From positions 1 to 22,877 of the IMG/VR virus record IMGVR_UViG_3300048586_000594: a stretch of DNA of 22,877 nucleotides; one strand, written 5' to 3'. A program made the translations under genes and the position numbers. Shown here in pieces: positions 6,231 through 15,000 of the stretch. Position 1 is the first letter of the stretch, and each line of letters begins with the position of its first letter. Origin of the DNA: a virus. The notes beneath the pieces were generated by a model. It saw only the letters and a list, made by a program, of their open reading frames with translations, was not told where the DNA came from and ran no database searches.

Positions 6231-6779
6231 ATGAACAACAACAACCACGCCGCCGAAGACGACACCGCCGCGGCCTTCATTCCTGCACCGCGATCCGTGG
6301 AATTCAACGGTGCCGAGATCGTCATCGACACGTTCGACGTGCTGCAAACGATCCGCCTGATCCAGCAGCTCAAGGGTGTGCTCGTGCGCGTGCGCGAGGG
6401 CGCGCTGCCGCTCGACCGGATCCAGGCGCTGATCGGCAAGATCGTCGACGCGCCGGAGGAAGACGAAGAGGCGAGCGCTGATTTCGACCTCACCGCTGCG
6501 GAGATGGAGCTGGTGATCTCGCTGCTCTCCGAGTTCGCCGAGCCGATCACGGAACTCGTGGCCATTGCCATCCGCAAGCCGGTGGCGTTCGTGCAGTCCT
6601 CGAAAGACTTCACCGGACTGATCCGCCTCTGCATCGCCATCGGCAAGGTGAACGCAAGTTTTTTCGGCCAGCAGGCCAGCGCGCTCCTGGCCGACCTGCG
6701 GTCCGTGGGGGCGACCAATCCGGCAAGTGGCGCTGGGCTGACGCCATCCACGGCCTCTGCCGCGTCGGCTACCCACTGA
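6231..6779 (+). CDS. Tail assembly chaperone G-like (zero-frame product)
   Basis: A 182-aa acidic, helical protein starting at ATG 6231 after AGGA (6223-6226). It lies between the tail tube and tape-measure genes, the fixed position of the siphophage chaperone pair that coats the tape measure during tail assembly. Helical stretches include FDVLQTIRLIQQLKGVLVRV, and ELVISLLSEFAEPITELVAI at about 92-111. The C-terminal 20 residues are low-complexity Ala/Ser/Thr/Gly. As in lambda, a longer fusion with the next frame is predicted through a slippery site at 6659-6665. Confidence 0.8.
   Translation: MNNNNHAAEDDTAAAFIPAPRSVEFNGAEIVIDTFDVLQTIRLIQQLKGVLVRVREGALPLDRIQALIGKIVDAPEEDEEASADFDLTAAEMELVISLLSEFAEPITELVAIAIRKPVAFVQSSKDFTGLIRLCIAIGKVNASFFGQQASALLADLRSVGATNPASGAGLTPSTASAASATH
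6659..6699 (+). promoter_or_regulatory. -1 programmed frameshift site (T TTT TTC plus stem)
   Basis: The heptamer TTTTTTC at 6659-6665 is phased as T TTT TTC in the chaperone frame (Phe codons 6660-6662 and 6663-6665), matching the X XXY YYZ rule for -1 slippage. Downstream, GGCCAG (6674-6679) can pair with CTGGCC (6687-6692) 8 nt after the heptamer. GCAGG (6671-6675) can also pair with CCTGC (6695-6699). The -1 frame is open from here through 6946. Slippage would give a GT protein of about 238 aa. Confidence 0.8.
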
Positions 6780-6793
6780 GGGACGTGTTGACC

Positions 6794-6946
6794 ATGCCGC
6801 TGCCGCAGTTCCGCGTGTTGTCCGAAGCCGAGGCGCGGTCCCAGCGCCGCGCCCAGGTCAACGCGTGCATGGCGGCGCGCAGCGCGCAGATGGAAGGCAA
6901 GGACTTCGAGAAGCTGATGAAGGGGCTGGGCGGCGATGGCAAATAA
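6794..6946 (+). CDS. T-like extension of the tail chaperone (GT via frameshift)
   Basis: From its own ATG 6794 this frame encodes only 50 aa, but it is open back through the slippery site at 6659. It is most likely translated as the C-terminal 93 residues of a GT fusion. The frameshifted stretch before 6794 reads as real protein (WADAIHGLCRVGYPLRDVL), which would be unexpected of noise. The rest is charged and helical (SEAEARSQRRAQV, then EGKDFEKLMKGLGG). GT proteins bridge tape measure and tube subunits in lambda. It ends with TAA 6944-6946, overlapping the tape-measure start by 11 bp, as in other siphophages. Confidence 0.75.
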   Translation: MPLPQFRVLSEAEARSQRRAQVNACMAARSAQMEGKDFEKLMKGLGGDGK

Positions 6947-9449
6947 CACCGACCTGCGCGTCCGCATCAGTGCGGACATGGCCGACATCAAGCAGGGCCT
7001 CGGGCTGCTGCGCGGGGAGTTGGCCAAGGTCAAGGCGCAAGCCGCGCAGACCGCGCCGGACACCACCGCGTGGAGCCGCGGCCTGGCCGGGCTGCGCCAG
7101 CAGGTGCTGGACGTGGCGGCGGCCTATGTCAGCTGGCGCGCGATCAGCGGCATCGTGCGCGGGGTGTTCGATTCGTTCGACAGGATGGACCGCATCGATG
7201 AAATGCGGCAGATGGTTGCGCTGTCGTCGGAAGAACTCAGCAAGTTCGCCTACGCCGCGCAGTTCTCCGGCGTGGAACTGGAATCGCTGGGCAAGGGCTT
7301 CAGCTTTTTCCAGCGCAACCTGTCCAAGAACGGCGAGCTGCTGAAGACCCTGGGCGTGGACGCGCCCAGCCTCAGCGGCAAACTGCGGCAGCTGCTGGAC
7401 GTGTTCTCGAAGTTGCCGGACGGCCCGGAGAAGGCGGCCGTGGCGGCGGAACTGTTCGGGTCGCGCTTCGGCGCCAACCTGATCCCGCTGCTCAACGAAG
7501 GCGTGCAGAAATTCGATGAATTGAGCGAGGCCGCCGCCCGCACCGGCAACGTCTTCACCGACGAAGCCACCGCCGGCGCCGCGCAGTTCAACGACAACCT
7601 GGACACCATGAAGTCCACGCTGTCTGGCGTGTTCAACGTGGCCGCGCAGCAGCTGATCCCGGCCATGTCGGCGTATGCGGGGGAGGCCAACGAAGCCGCG
7701 CAGCAGAGCCAGCTGGCCGCCGAGGGCGGCCGGTTCCTGGCCAGCGCGTTCAAGATCGTGGGCGTCGGCGCCGCGATCGTGAAGAACACCGTGGAAGCCG
7801 TGGTCAACGTGCTGGCCTTCCTGGCCGATAGCGCGCTGAATACCGCGCGGACCATCACCACGGCCCTGGGCGGTGCGTTCAGCACCGTGGGCGCCTCCAT
7901 GAAGGCGTTCCTCAGCGGCGGGCCGCTGGCCGCCTTCAACGTCTTCACCGAAGGCGTGAAGAAGAACTCTGGCGCGCTGCTGGCGGCAAGCAAGACCAAC
8001 GCCAACCAGATCAAGGGCGGCTGGAATGCCATGCGGGATGGCGTGACCAGCGCCGTGTCGGACGTGGGCAGGGCGTTCGACGCCGCCTTCGCCACCGGCA
8101 ACGCCAGCGCGAACCGTGCGAAGGATGGCGTGCAAGGCATCGGCACCGCGGCGCAGGAGGCCACCGCCAAGGGCGAAGCCCTGCGGAAGACGCTGGCCGC
8201 CCTGTTCAACCCCAATCCATCGGGCGGGGCGAAGGCCGCGTCCGCCGCGAAGGACAAGGCGAAGGAACTCATCGCCGGGCTGGCCGACCAGGGCGCGCTG
8301 GCGCTGGATCAGGTCGACCGCGATCTGGACGCGCTCGAGCAGCGTTACGAAGACGGGCTGGTCAAGCTGTCCGACTACTTCGCCCAGCGCCAGGCGCTGG
8401 AACTGCAGCGCATCGACACCAAGATCGAGGAAGCGCAGGCCGATGCGCTGGCCGCGAAGAGCAGCGAAGAGCAATCCCGCGCCCTTACCGAGATCATCAA
8501 GCTGCAGCGCGATCGCGCGGCCATCGGCCCGGCCACGGCACGCGAGCAGGCCAAGGCGGAAAAGGAAGCCGCGGCGGCCACGCTGGAAAACCTGCGGGCC
8601 AAGCAGGCGGACATCCAGCAGCGGTTGCAGGGCGGCACCGACTTCATCGCCGCGCAGGTGCAGATCGGCGCGGTTGGGCCGTTCGAAGCGGAGCGCCAGC
8701 TGTTCGACCTGCGCCAGCGCAGCATCGAGCAGCTGCGCGCCCTGCGGCAGGCGGTGGTCAATTACCTGGCGGCGCAGGCGGCGGGCAGTCCGGAGCATGC
8801 GGCGGCCATTGCCGGCCTGCAGGATCTGGACACCCAGATCGCGCAGGTGCAGGCCTCCCAGCAGACCTTCGCCAACGGGGTGAAAGAGCAGGCCACGCAG
8901 TCGCTCACCACCTTTTTCACCGACCTGGCGAACGGCGCGAAGAGTTTCAAGGACGCGTTCAAGGACATGGTGGTCAGCTTCGTGCAGGGGCTGGCGCGCA
9001 TGGCCGCGGAAGCGCTGGCGCAGCAGGCCATCCAGGCCTTGTTCCGCACGCTTGGCAGCGGTTTCGCGCAGGGCGGCGCCTTCACCAGCAGCGGCCAAGC
9101 CTTCGCCAAGGGCGCGGCGTTCGCGCTGCCCGGGCTGATGGCGTTCGCCAACGGCGGCGCGTTCACCAACCAGATCTTCAGCGATCCCACGCTGTTCAAG
9201 TTCGGCGCCGGCGGCCAGTTCGGCGTGATGGGCGAAGCCGGCCCGGAAGCGGTGATGCCGCTCACGCGCGGGCCGGGCGGGCGGCTGGGCGTAGATGCGC
9301 ATGGTGGCGGCGGTGGCCGCAGCCGGGTCACCACGCCCATCGTGGTGCTGGGTGACCGCGCCCTGGCCGATGCGCTGGCCGGCACCGCGGGCGAGGACGT
9401 GGTGATCACCCACGTGATGAACAACATCGACAAGATCCGGGGCGCCTGA
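6936..9449 (+). CDS. Tail tape measure protein (lambda gpH-like)
   Basis: An 837-aa protein starting at ATG 6936 (upstream AAGGGG 6920-6925), overlapping the T frame. The N-terminal 50 residues (LRVRISADMADIKQGLGLLR) and the block at about 55-195 are typical tape-measure sequence. Residues about 265-330 are Ala/Val-rich and could span a membrane. Residues about 430-610 are long charged helices (coiled coil). The C-terminus is lambda-family: AFANGGAFTNQIFS, FGVMGEAGPEAVMPLTRG, then a Gly-rich tail. It sets tail length and is thought to enter the host envelope. At about 1.5 angstrom per residue, this length predicts a tail of about 125 nm. A long open frame on the opposite strand is a GC-bias artefact. 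Confidence 0.93.
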   Translation: MANNTDLRVRISADMADIKQGLGLLRGELAKVKAQAAQTAPDTTAWSRGLAGLRQQVLDVAAAYVSWRAISGIVRGVFDSFDRMDRIDEMRQMVALSSEELSKFAYAAQFSGVELESLGKGFSFFQRNLSKNGELLKTLGVDAPSLSGKLRQLLDVFSKLPDGPEKAAVAAELFGSRFGANLIPLLNEGVQKFDELSEAAARTGNVFTDEATAGAAQFNDNLDTMKSTLSGVFNVAAQQLIPAMSAYAGEANEAAQQSQLAAEGGRFLASAFKIVGVGAAIVKNTVEAVVNVLAFLADSALNTARTITTALGGAFSTVGASMKAFLSGGPLAAFNVFTEGVKKNSGALLAASKTNANQIKGGWNAMRDGVTSAVSDVGRAFDAAFATGNASANRAKDGVQGIGTAAQEATAKGEALRKTLAALFNPNPSGGAKAASAAKDKAKELIAGLADQGALALDQVDRDLDALEQRYEDGLVKLSDYFAQRQALELQRIDTKIEEAQADALAAKSSEEQSRALTEIIKLQRDRAAIGPATAREQAKAEKEAAAATLENLRAKQADIQQRLQGGTDFIAAQVQIGAVGPFEAERQLFDLRQRSIEQLRALRQAVVNYLAAQAAGSPEHAAAIAGLQDLDTQIAQVQASQQTFANGVKEQATQSLTTFFTDLANGAKSFKDAFKDMVVSFVQGLARMAAEALAQQAIQALFRTLGSGFAQGGAFTSSGQAFAKGAAFALPGLMAFANGGAFTNQIFSDPTLFKFGAGGQFGVMGEAGPEAVMPLTRGPGGRLGVDAHGGGGGRSRVTTPIVVLGDRALADALAGTAGEDVVITHVMNNIDKIRGA

Positions 9450-10621
9450 TGCCGCTGCCGATCTGGGACATCCGCCAAGGCCACGAACTGCGCCACACGC
9501 TGCAGTTCCTGACCGATGTGCTGCCCGCGGCCACGGCGTTCGAGCAGCGCCGCAAGCTGCGCCTGGCGCCGCGGCACCGCATCCGGTCCACCTTCGTGGT
9601 GTCCGGTCAGCGCCGGCAGCAGTTGGAGATGAAGCTGGCGCGGCACGCGGGGGAGGAATGGGAACTGCCGCTGGTGATGTTCGGGCAGGCGCTGGCGGCG
9701 CCGCTGGCGTCTGCGGCCACCAGCATTCCGGCGGACACGGTGGACCGCGGCTTCGTGGCCGGTGGCCGCGCCCTGCTGGGCGAGCCGGACAGCGACGTGC
9801 GCGAGCTGGTGAACATCGCCAGCGTGTCCGCCGGCACGCTCACCCTGACCGGCACCACCGCCAGCGCGTGGCCGGCCGGCACCATGCTGTACCCGCTGCG
9901 TCGGGCGCGGCTGGTGGCGCCGCCGGAGTTGCCGCGCTTCACCGGCACGGACATCTACGGCGAAGTCGAGTTCGAACTCACCGAGCCGCTGGACTGGCGC
10001 ACCCACACCTGGGCGGACACCTACCGCGCCGCGCCGGTGCTGCCGTTCGAGGTGGACTGGTCGCAGGATCCGCTGCTGTCCCTGCCGCGCCGGCTGCTGC
10101 CGGTGGACGTGCAGACCGGCGTGCAATCCTTCTACGACCTGCCGGACGTGCCACTGGGCAGCCTGCAGGTGGCGTACACCGCGGTCGGGCGGGACGGCAT
10201 CGGCGACCTCTACGCCATCCTCTACGCGCTGGCCGGCCGTCTGCGCTCGGTCTGGGTCAGCAGCCTGGCGCGTGATCTGGAGCCGGTGGCATCCGCCAGC
10301 AGCGGCAGCACCACGCTGGACGTGGAGGCCTTCGGGCTGGACGACGCCGATCTGCCGGCCACGCGCCGGGACATCCGCATCCAGTTCGCCAGCGGGGCGG
10401 TGGCGTATCGCCGCATCACCAACGTGACCACGCCCAGCGCCGGCGTGGAGCGCATCACGCTGGACAGCGCGCTGGGCACGGCGATCGCACCCGGCGACGG
10501 CACGGTGATCAGCTGGCTGTGGCTGGCGCGGCAGGCGGCGGACGTGAACGCGCTGGGCTACTGGACCGGCGACGTGATCGAAACCACGCTGGCCTTCGAG
10601 GGCATCAACCATGACCTCTGA
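9449..10621 (+). CDS. Distal tail / baseplate protein, large
   Basis: A 390-aa protein starting at ATG 9449 in a TGATG overlap with the tape-measure stop, where the distal tail protein is normally encoded. The N-terminus (MPLPIWDIRQGHELRHTLQFLTDVL) is followed by several beta-rich stretches, including a Gly/Thr/Ser segment (VSAGTLTLTGTTASAWPAG, about residues 130-148) and a similar repeat-like one near 310-345. The pattern suggests stacked beta-barrel domains of a Dit-type ring protein. I do not recognise a named family with confidence. The next gene overlaps it by 11 bp, so both are probably coupled. Confidence 0.55.
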   Translation: MPLPIWDIRQGHELRHTLQFLTDVLPAATAFEQRRKLRLAPRHRIRSTFVVSGQRRQQLEMKLARHAGEEWELPLVMFGQALAAPLASAATSIPADTVDRGFVAGGRALLGEPDSDVRELVNIASVSAGTLTLTGTTASAWPAGTMLYPLRRARLVAPPELPRFTGTDIYGEVEFELTEPLDWRTHTWADTYRAAPVLPFEVDWSQDPLLSLPRRLLPVDVQTGVQSFYDLPDVPLGSLQVAYTAVGRDGIGDLYAILYALAGRLRSVWVSSLARDLEPVASASSGSTTLDVEAFGLDDADLPATRRDIRIQFASGAVAYRRITNVTTPSAGVERITLDSALGTAIAPGDGTVISWLWLARQAADVNALGYWTGDVIETTLAFEGINHDL

Positions 10622-11423
10622 AACCCGCGAGTACAGCACCGAGGACGGTGCGCCGAAGACCTATTTCCGCTTCACCCGCGGCACCGTGCACTGGTACTAC
10701 ACGGACGCCGACCGCGCGCAGACCTACGGCGGCCAGACCTACACCCTGGCGGCCATCAGCCATTCGGAAATCACCGATGGCGGGGACAGCGGCAAGATCA
10801 GCATCACGATCACCATGCCGAAGGACTTGCCGGTCGCGGCCAACTGGTCGCCGTGGCCGCCGCAGGACACCATCGTGGTCACCATCATGACCCAGCACGA
10901 TGGCGAGTCCGACGTGCTGGTGGACTGGATCGGCCGCGTGATCCAGCCGAAGTGGTCCGACAGCACGCTGACACTCACCAGCGAACCCACCGCGACCACG
11001 GCCAAGCGCGGCGGCAAGGGCCGCAAGATTCAGCGCCAGTGCGACCTGGTGCACTACGGCCCGCTGTGCGGCGTGGATCCGGCCGGGCATGAACTGCCGG
11101 CCACGTTGACCGCGGTCTCCGGCTTCGACCTCACCGCCACCGCGTTCCTGTCGCTGCCCAGCGGGCGGCTGGCCGGCGGCTACATCGAGTGGGTGCGGCC
11201 GGACGGCTTGACGGATCGCCGCAGCATCGATGCGCACACCGGCAGCACCATCACCGTCGACTACGGTTCGGAGGATTTCGAGATCGGCCTCGATGTGAGC
11301 GCCTATCCCGGCTGCAACCACACCGACGAAGACTGCGGCGACTACTACGCCAACCAGTTGAACAACGGCGGGTTCAAGTGGCTGCCCAAGCGCAACGTCT
11401 ACGACGGGAGCCCGGTGCGATGA
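10611..11423 (+). CDS. BR0599/DUF2163-type minor tail protein
   Basis: A 270-aa protein starting at ATG 10611, overlapping the previous gene by 11 bp. The N-terminal domain (YFRFTRGTVHWYYTDADR, YTLAAISHSEIT, ISITITMPKD) and the Cys-containing C-terminus (CDLVHYGPLCGVD; PGCNHTDEDCGDYYANQLNN; GGFKWLPKRN) match the phage BR0599/DUF2163 pattern. Those proteins sit in the tail tip of siphophages and gene transfer agents. Six Cys (QCDLV, LCGVD, GCNHT, DCGDY region) could form disulfides or bind metal. Probable role: hub protein at the distal tail, next to the tip attachment protein. Confidence 0.7.
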   Translation: MTSETREYSTEDGAPKTYFRFTRGTVHWYYTDADRAQTYGGQTYTLAAISHSEITDGGDSGKISITITMPKDLPVAANWSPWPPQDTIVVTIMTQHDGESDVLVDWIGRVIQPKWSDSTLTLTSEPTATTAKRGGKGRKIQRQCDLVHYGPLCGVDPAGHELPATLTAVSGFDLTATAFLSLPSGRLAGGYIEWVRPDGLTDRRSIDAHTGSTITVDYGSEDFEIGLDVSAYPGCNHTDEDCGDYYANQLNNGGFKWLPKRNVYDGSPVR

Positions 11424-11770
11424 TGACCCTGGCGCTGCAGTATTCCGTCGACGCGCTGCCCTTCGTGCTGCTGCTGGTCCTGATCGACGGCCTGCTGTCG
11501 CCGCGCGGGCGTCGCCCAGGCGCGCAGCTGCCCATCGCCAACTGGATCATCCAGATCGGCCTGATCATCATCAGCAGCCTGATCAGCCGCGCACTGGCAC
11601 CGAAGCCGAAAGCCCCGGAGCCGCAGAAGGCCGATATCCCGGACGTGAAAGACGGCAAGCGCGTGATTCGCATCTACGGCGCGAACTGGATCACCGAACC
11701 CGGGCAGCTGGCGATGAAGCAGATCGACCCGCCAGACCCCATCAAGGCCAAGCAAGGGAAGAAGGGATGA
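11420..11770 (+). CDS. Hydrophobic tail-tip assembly protein, unknown
   Basis: A 116-aa protein with tandem ATG codons at 11420 and 11423. I chose 11420 because it overlaps the previous stop and has GGAG at 11407-11410. Two hydrophobic segments (residues about 9-26, LPFVLLLVLIDGLL; and about 42-60, WIIQIGLIIISSLI) are followed by a Lys/Pro-rich stretch (KPKAPEPQK) and a conserved-looking core (DVKDGKRVIRIYGANWITEPGQLAMKQ). Its position just before the J-like protein recalls lambda gpI/gpK genes, which act in tail-tip assembly and are partly hydrophobic. I do not recognise the family. Confidence 0.6.
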   Translation: MMTLALQYSVDALPFVLLLVLIDGLLSPRGRRPGAQLPIANWIIQIGLIIISSLISRALAPKPKAPEPQKADIPDVKDGKRVIRIYGANWITEPGQLAMKQIDPPDPIKAKQGKKG

Positions 11771-12002
11771 TTGTCCGCGTTCACCACCTTCGGCTGGTGC
11801 GCGGCTACTCCGCGCGCCCGGGCCTGTGCAACCGCGGCGCCCGCGCGTGGTTCGCGCAGCGCGGCTGGGACTGGAGCGCCTTCGTGCGTGACGGCATCGC
11901 CTCCGACGTGCTGCTGGCCACCGGCGACGGCTTCGCCATTGCGCTGGTGCAGGCCGCGCTGGCCGCGGAGTCCACGCCGTGAGCCTGAAGCCGAAAGCCC
12001 CG
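11602..12002 (+). repeat. 16-bp direct repeat flanking a small gene
   Basis: GAAGCCGAAAGCCCCG occurs at 11602-11617, inside the 116-aa gene, and again at 11987-12002, at the very start of the J-like gene. Both copies are read in the frame encoding KPKAP. Recombination between the copies would delete 385 bp and fuse the two frames, although 385 is not a multiple of 3 and the outer frames differ accordingly in absolute phase. It may be chance codon bias or a relic of modular exchange. Confidence 0.45.
11767..11982 (+). CDS. Small conserved phage tail-region protein
   Basis: A 71-aa basic protein starting at ATG 11767 in an ATGA overlap and ending in a GTGA overlap with the J-like gene. Its sequence (HHLRLVRGYSARPGLCNRGARAWFAQRGWDWSAFVRDGI) resembles small proteins found between tail-tip genes in other proteobacterial phages, as I recall. 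No function is known to me. The tight overlaps at both ends support a real, translated gene. Confidence 0.65.
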   Translation: MIVRVHHLRLVRGYSARPGLCNRGARAWFAQRGWDWSAFVRDGIASDVLLATGDGFAIALVQAALAAESTP

Positions 12003-15000
12003 ACCATCGGCTACCACTACAAGTGGGCCATGCACTTCGCCTGGTGCCGCGCCGCCGATGCGCTGCACAAGGTCGAAGCGGGCGCCAAGAGCGTTTGGGA
12101 AGGCTTCGCCTACCAGAACAGCCAGATCACCATCAATGCGCCCGAATGCTGGGGCGGCGAGAAGGCCGAGGGCGGCGTCACCGGCACCATGGACGTGCTG
12201 TTCGGCGGCGCCACGCAAGGCGCGAATTCGTACCTCGCAGGCGTGTTCGGCGGCCCGCAGACCGGCAACCGCAACGTGGTCAGCACCGTGTTCCGCGGTG
12301 GCCGATACGGCGCGTTCGTTCCGAATCCGAAGCCCATGCACATGCTGTGGGAATGCATCCACGCCATGTTCCCGGGCGGGGTGGCGTGGTATCCGGAGAA
12401 GGCGGCGATTCCGCTGGCGGACAGCGAGATCACCGTGCTGGTCGACCCCGACGTGCTGCTGGACGCGAACGATTCATCGCTCAACGGCAGCGGTGGCGGG
12501 TTCGATTTCTATGTGCCGCCCGGGGCGACCATCGTGGTCACCTTGGGGGCGTCCGCCACCGGGTGGAGTTTCACGCCCAGCGACGACTACCAGCCCTACA
12601 ACTACAGCTACCTGACCTGGTGGAACCGCTTCGGGATTGCCAACCTCGACGCGCCGGGCGTGAACGAGGGCAACTTCTGGCCGGACCGCTACGGGACGGC
12701 AGCGGAGGCGTATGCGGCGCACGCCTCCGACGAGGCCGAACTCCCCGCACCCGCCGGCGGCAACTACCGCCTCTACCTGTGGGATGCCGAGATAGACGAC
12801 AACCGCGGCACCGGCTCTTTCGCGGTGTCCTATCGCCGCCCGACCGGCATCAACGCCATGAACCCCGCCCACATCATCTACGACGCCCTCACCGGCGAGG
12901 AGATGCAGGGCGAGCCCACCGGCCTGATCGATGAGGCCAGCTTCATGGCCGCGGCGGATACGCTGTTCGCGGAGGGCTTCGGCCTGTGCACCGCCTACGA
13001 CAGCGATGCGGAATCCCCGTGGGACTTCATCCAGCGGATCTGCAACGTGGCCGGCGCCGCGTGCAGCCAGAGCCGCATCACCGGCCTGTACTACCTGGAC
13101 CTGATCCGCAACGACTACGACATCGAGGATCTGCCGATCATCGGCGACGACGACATCATCGAATGGCAGGAAGAAGCCACGGTGCCGGCGGAGATGGTCA
13201 ACAGCGTGGCGGTGACCTGGTTCGACGTGCTGAACAAGGAAGAACGCACCACCGCGCCGGTGGTCGCGCTGGGCCACGTGCGCACCAGCGGCGAGGTGAT
13301 CCCGCAGACCAGCGTCTACAAGGAAATCCCGTTTGAGGACATCGCCCTGCGCTGCGCCAAGCGCGACGTGGACGGCAAGAGCAAGCCGCTGCGCAAGTTC
13401 AGCCTGACCGTGCAGCGCAAGCACCGGTTCCTGCGCCCGTCCATGCCGTTCCGCCTGCAGGCGCCGAAGCGCGGCATTGCGGACATGGTGTGCCGGCTGG
13501 GCCAGATCAGCCACGGCGTGCACCTGGACGGCCGCGTGCGGATGGTGGCGGTGCAGGACATCTTCGGCCTGCCGTCTGCGGTGCACATCAGCCCGATCAC
13601 CCCGCCGATCGAAGAAACCGACCCCACGGCCTCCGCCCTGGCCGTGGCCATCGAAGCGCCGTACATGGAACTGGCCGGCACCCTCAGCGCGACCGACCTG
13701 GCCGCCGTGGGCGAGGAAGCCGGCTACCTGCTGACCGGCGCCAGCGCGCCCACGCGCGGCCAACGGTATGCGATCTACAGCGCCCTGCTGGCAGAAACGC
13801 TGGAACGCCGCGCCACGGCGGACTTCGCCCCGCATGCCACCACCGCGGGCGCCGCGTTGCCGCTGGACAGCACCGTGGCCCTGGCCACGCAGACCCTGCC
13901 GGAGCGCATCACCGAAGGCGAGTGGGCGCTGTGGGACGACGAGATCATCCGCGTGGACAGCATCATCGGCGGCGTGTTGACCATGGGCCGCGGCTGCGCG
14001 GACACCGTGCCTGCCGCGCACGCCGCGGGCACCACCATCCTGTTCATGGGCGCATGGGGCGGCAGCGACCTGCGCGAGTACGTGGTGGGCGACGAACTCG
14101 CGGTCAAGCTGCCCACGTCCACCGGCAGCGAAGAACAGCCGCTGGCCGACGTCGACCAGCTGGACGTCGAGTTCCGCCAGCGCCAGTTCCGCCCGTACCC
14201 GCCCGGCAACCTGGTCCTCAACGGCGAGCCGTTCTACACCAGCGGCGCCATCATCCCCAGCCCGCCCGGCGGCGGCGGGGGAGGCGGTGGCGGTGGGGGT
14301 GGGCCCGGCGGCGGCGCACCGGGCGAAGACCGCTACCTGATCTACACGCCTGACGGCCTGCCCGCGAGCCGCGAGCTTGGCCCCAATGGCGGTTTCGCGG
14401 ATGACGCGCCGTTCCCGTACCCGCCGCCGGAGGTGTTCGGCAGCAACGTGATCCCGAACGGCGATTTCGCGGATGCCGGCGATCTGGCCGAGTGGACGTT
14501 GAGGGATTGGAGCGCGCTCCCTGCGCTGACCTGGACAATCGACACCGGCAAGCTGCGCTACGCGGGCGACCCGAACGCAGACGGCGGCTATCGCAGCACC
14601 ATTGCCGCGCGTCATGCGAATTACACGATGGGCGCTGCACCCTTCACCCTGTGGCGCGCACACGTATCGGCGAAGGTGCGCACGTTGACGCCTGGCACCA
14701 AAGCGCAGGTTGGCATCATCGTCTCCGGCATCGGCGTTGGCGACTATCTGTCCGCACCGGTTGAAGTCTCCAGCGAGCAGACGATCAGTTACGAGATGGA
14801 TCTGCCGTTCGCGGTGTTGGAAGGCGGCGTGCGGCTCAGGTATCCGTCGATCCGCCCCACGCTGAAGGTCACCACGGACGCCGGTGCGGCCACGGCGCTC
14901 TGGGACGATGCCTCGCTGGAGTTCGAGGACGTGTCGCCCGCGTTCACTGAAATCTTCCCGGCCGGCGTGGACATGCTGGGCGGCGATACCGACTGGGACA

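Noticed and set aside
6858-9413. 851-aa minus-strand open frame opposite the tape measure
   Set aside because: Same GC-bias artefact; Gln/Arg/His/Gly-rich with no recognisable family, while the + strand has clear tape-measure motifs.
8762-10639. 625-aa minus-strand open frame spanning tape measure and distal tail genes
   Set aside because: Crosses two well-supported + strand genes, and its translation has no coherent protein-like segment.
14268-14324. Gly tract as a phase-variable simple repeat
   Set aside because: The codons are mixed and the unit is in threes, so slippage would change length without switching frame; no homopolymer or perfect unit is long enough for classic phase variation.
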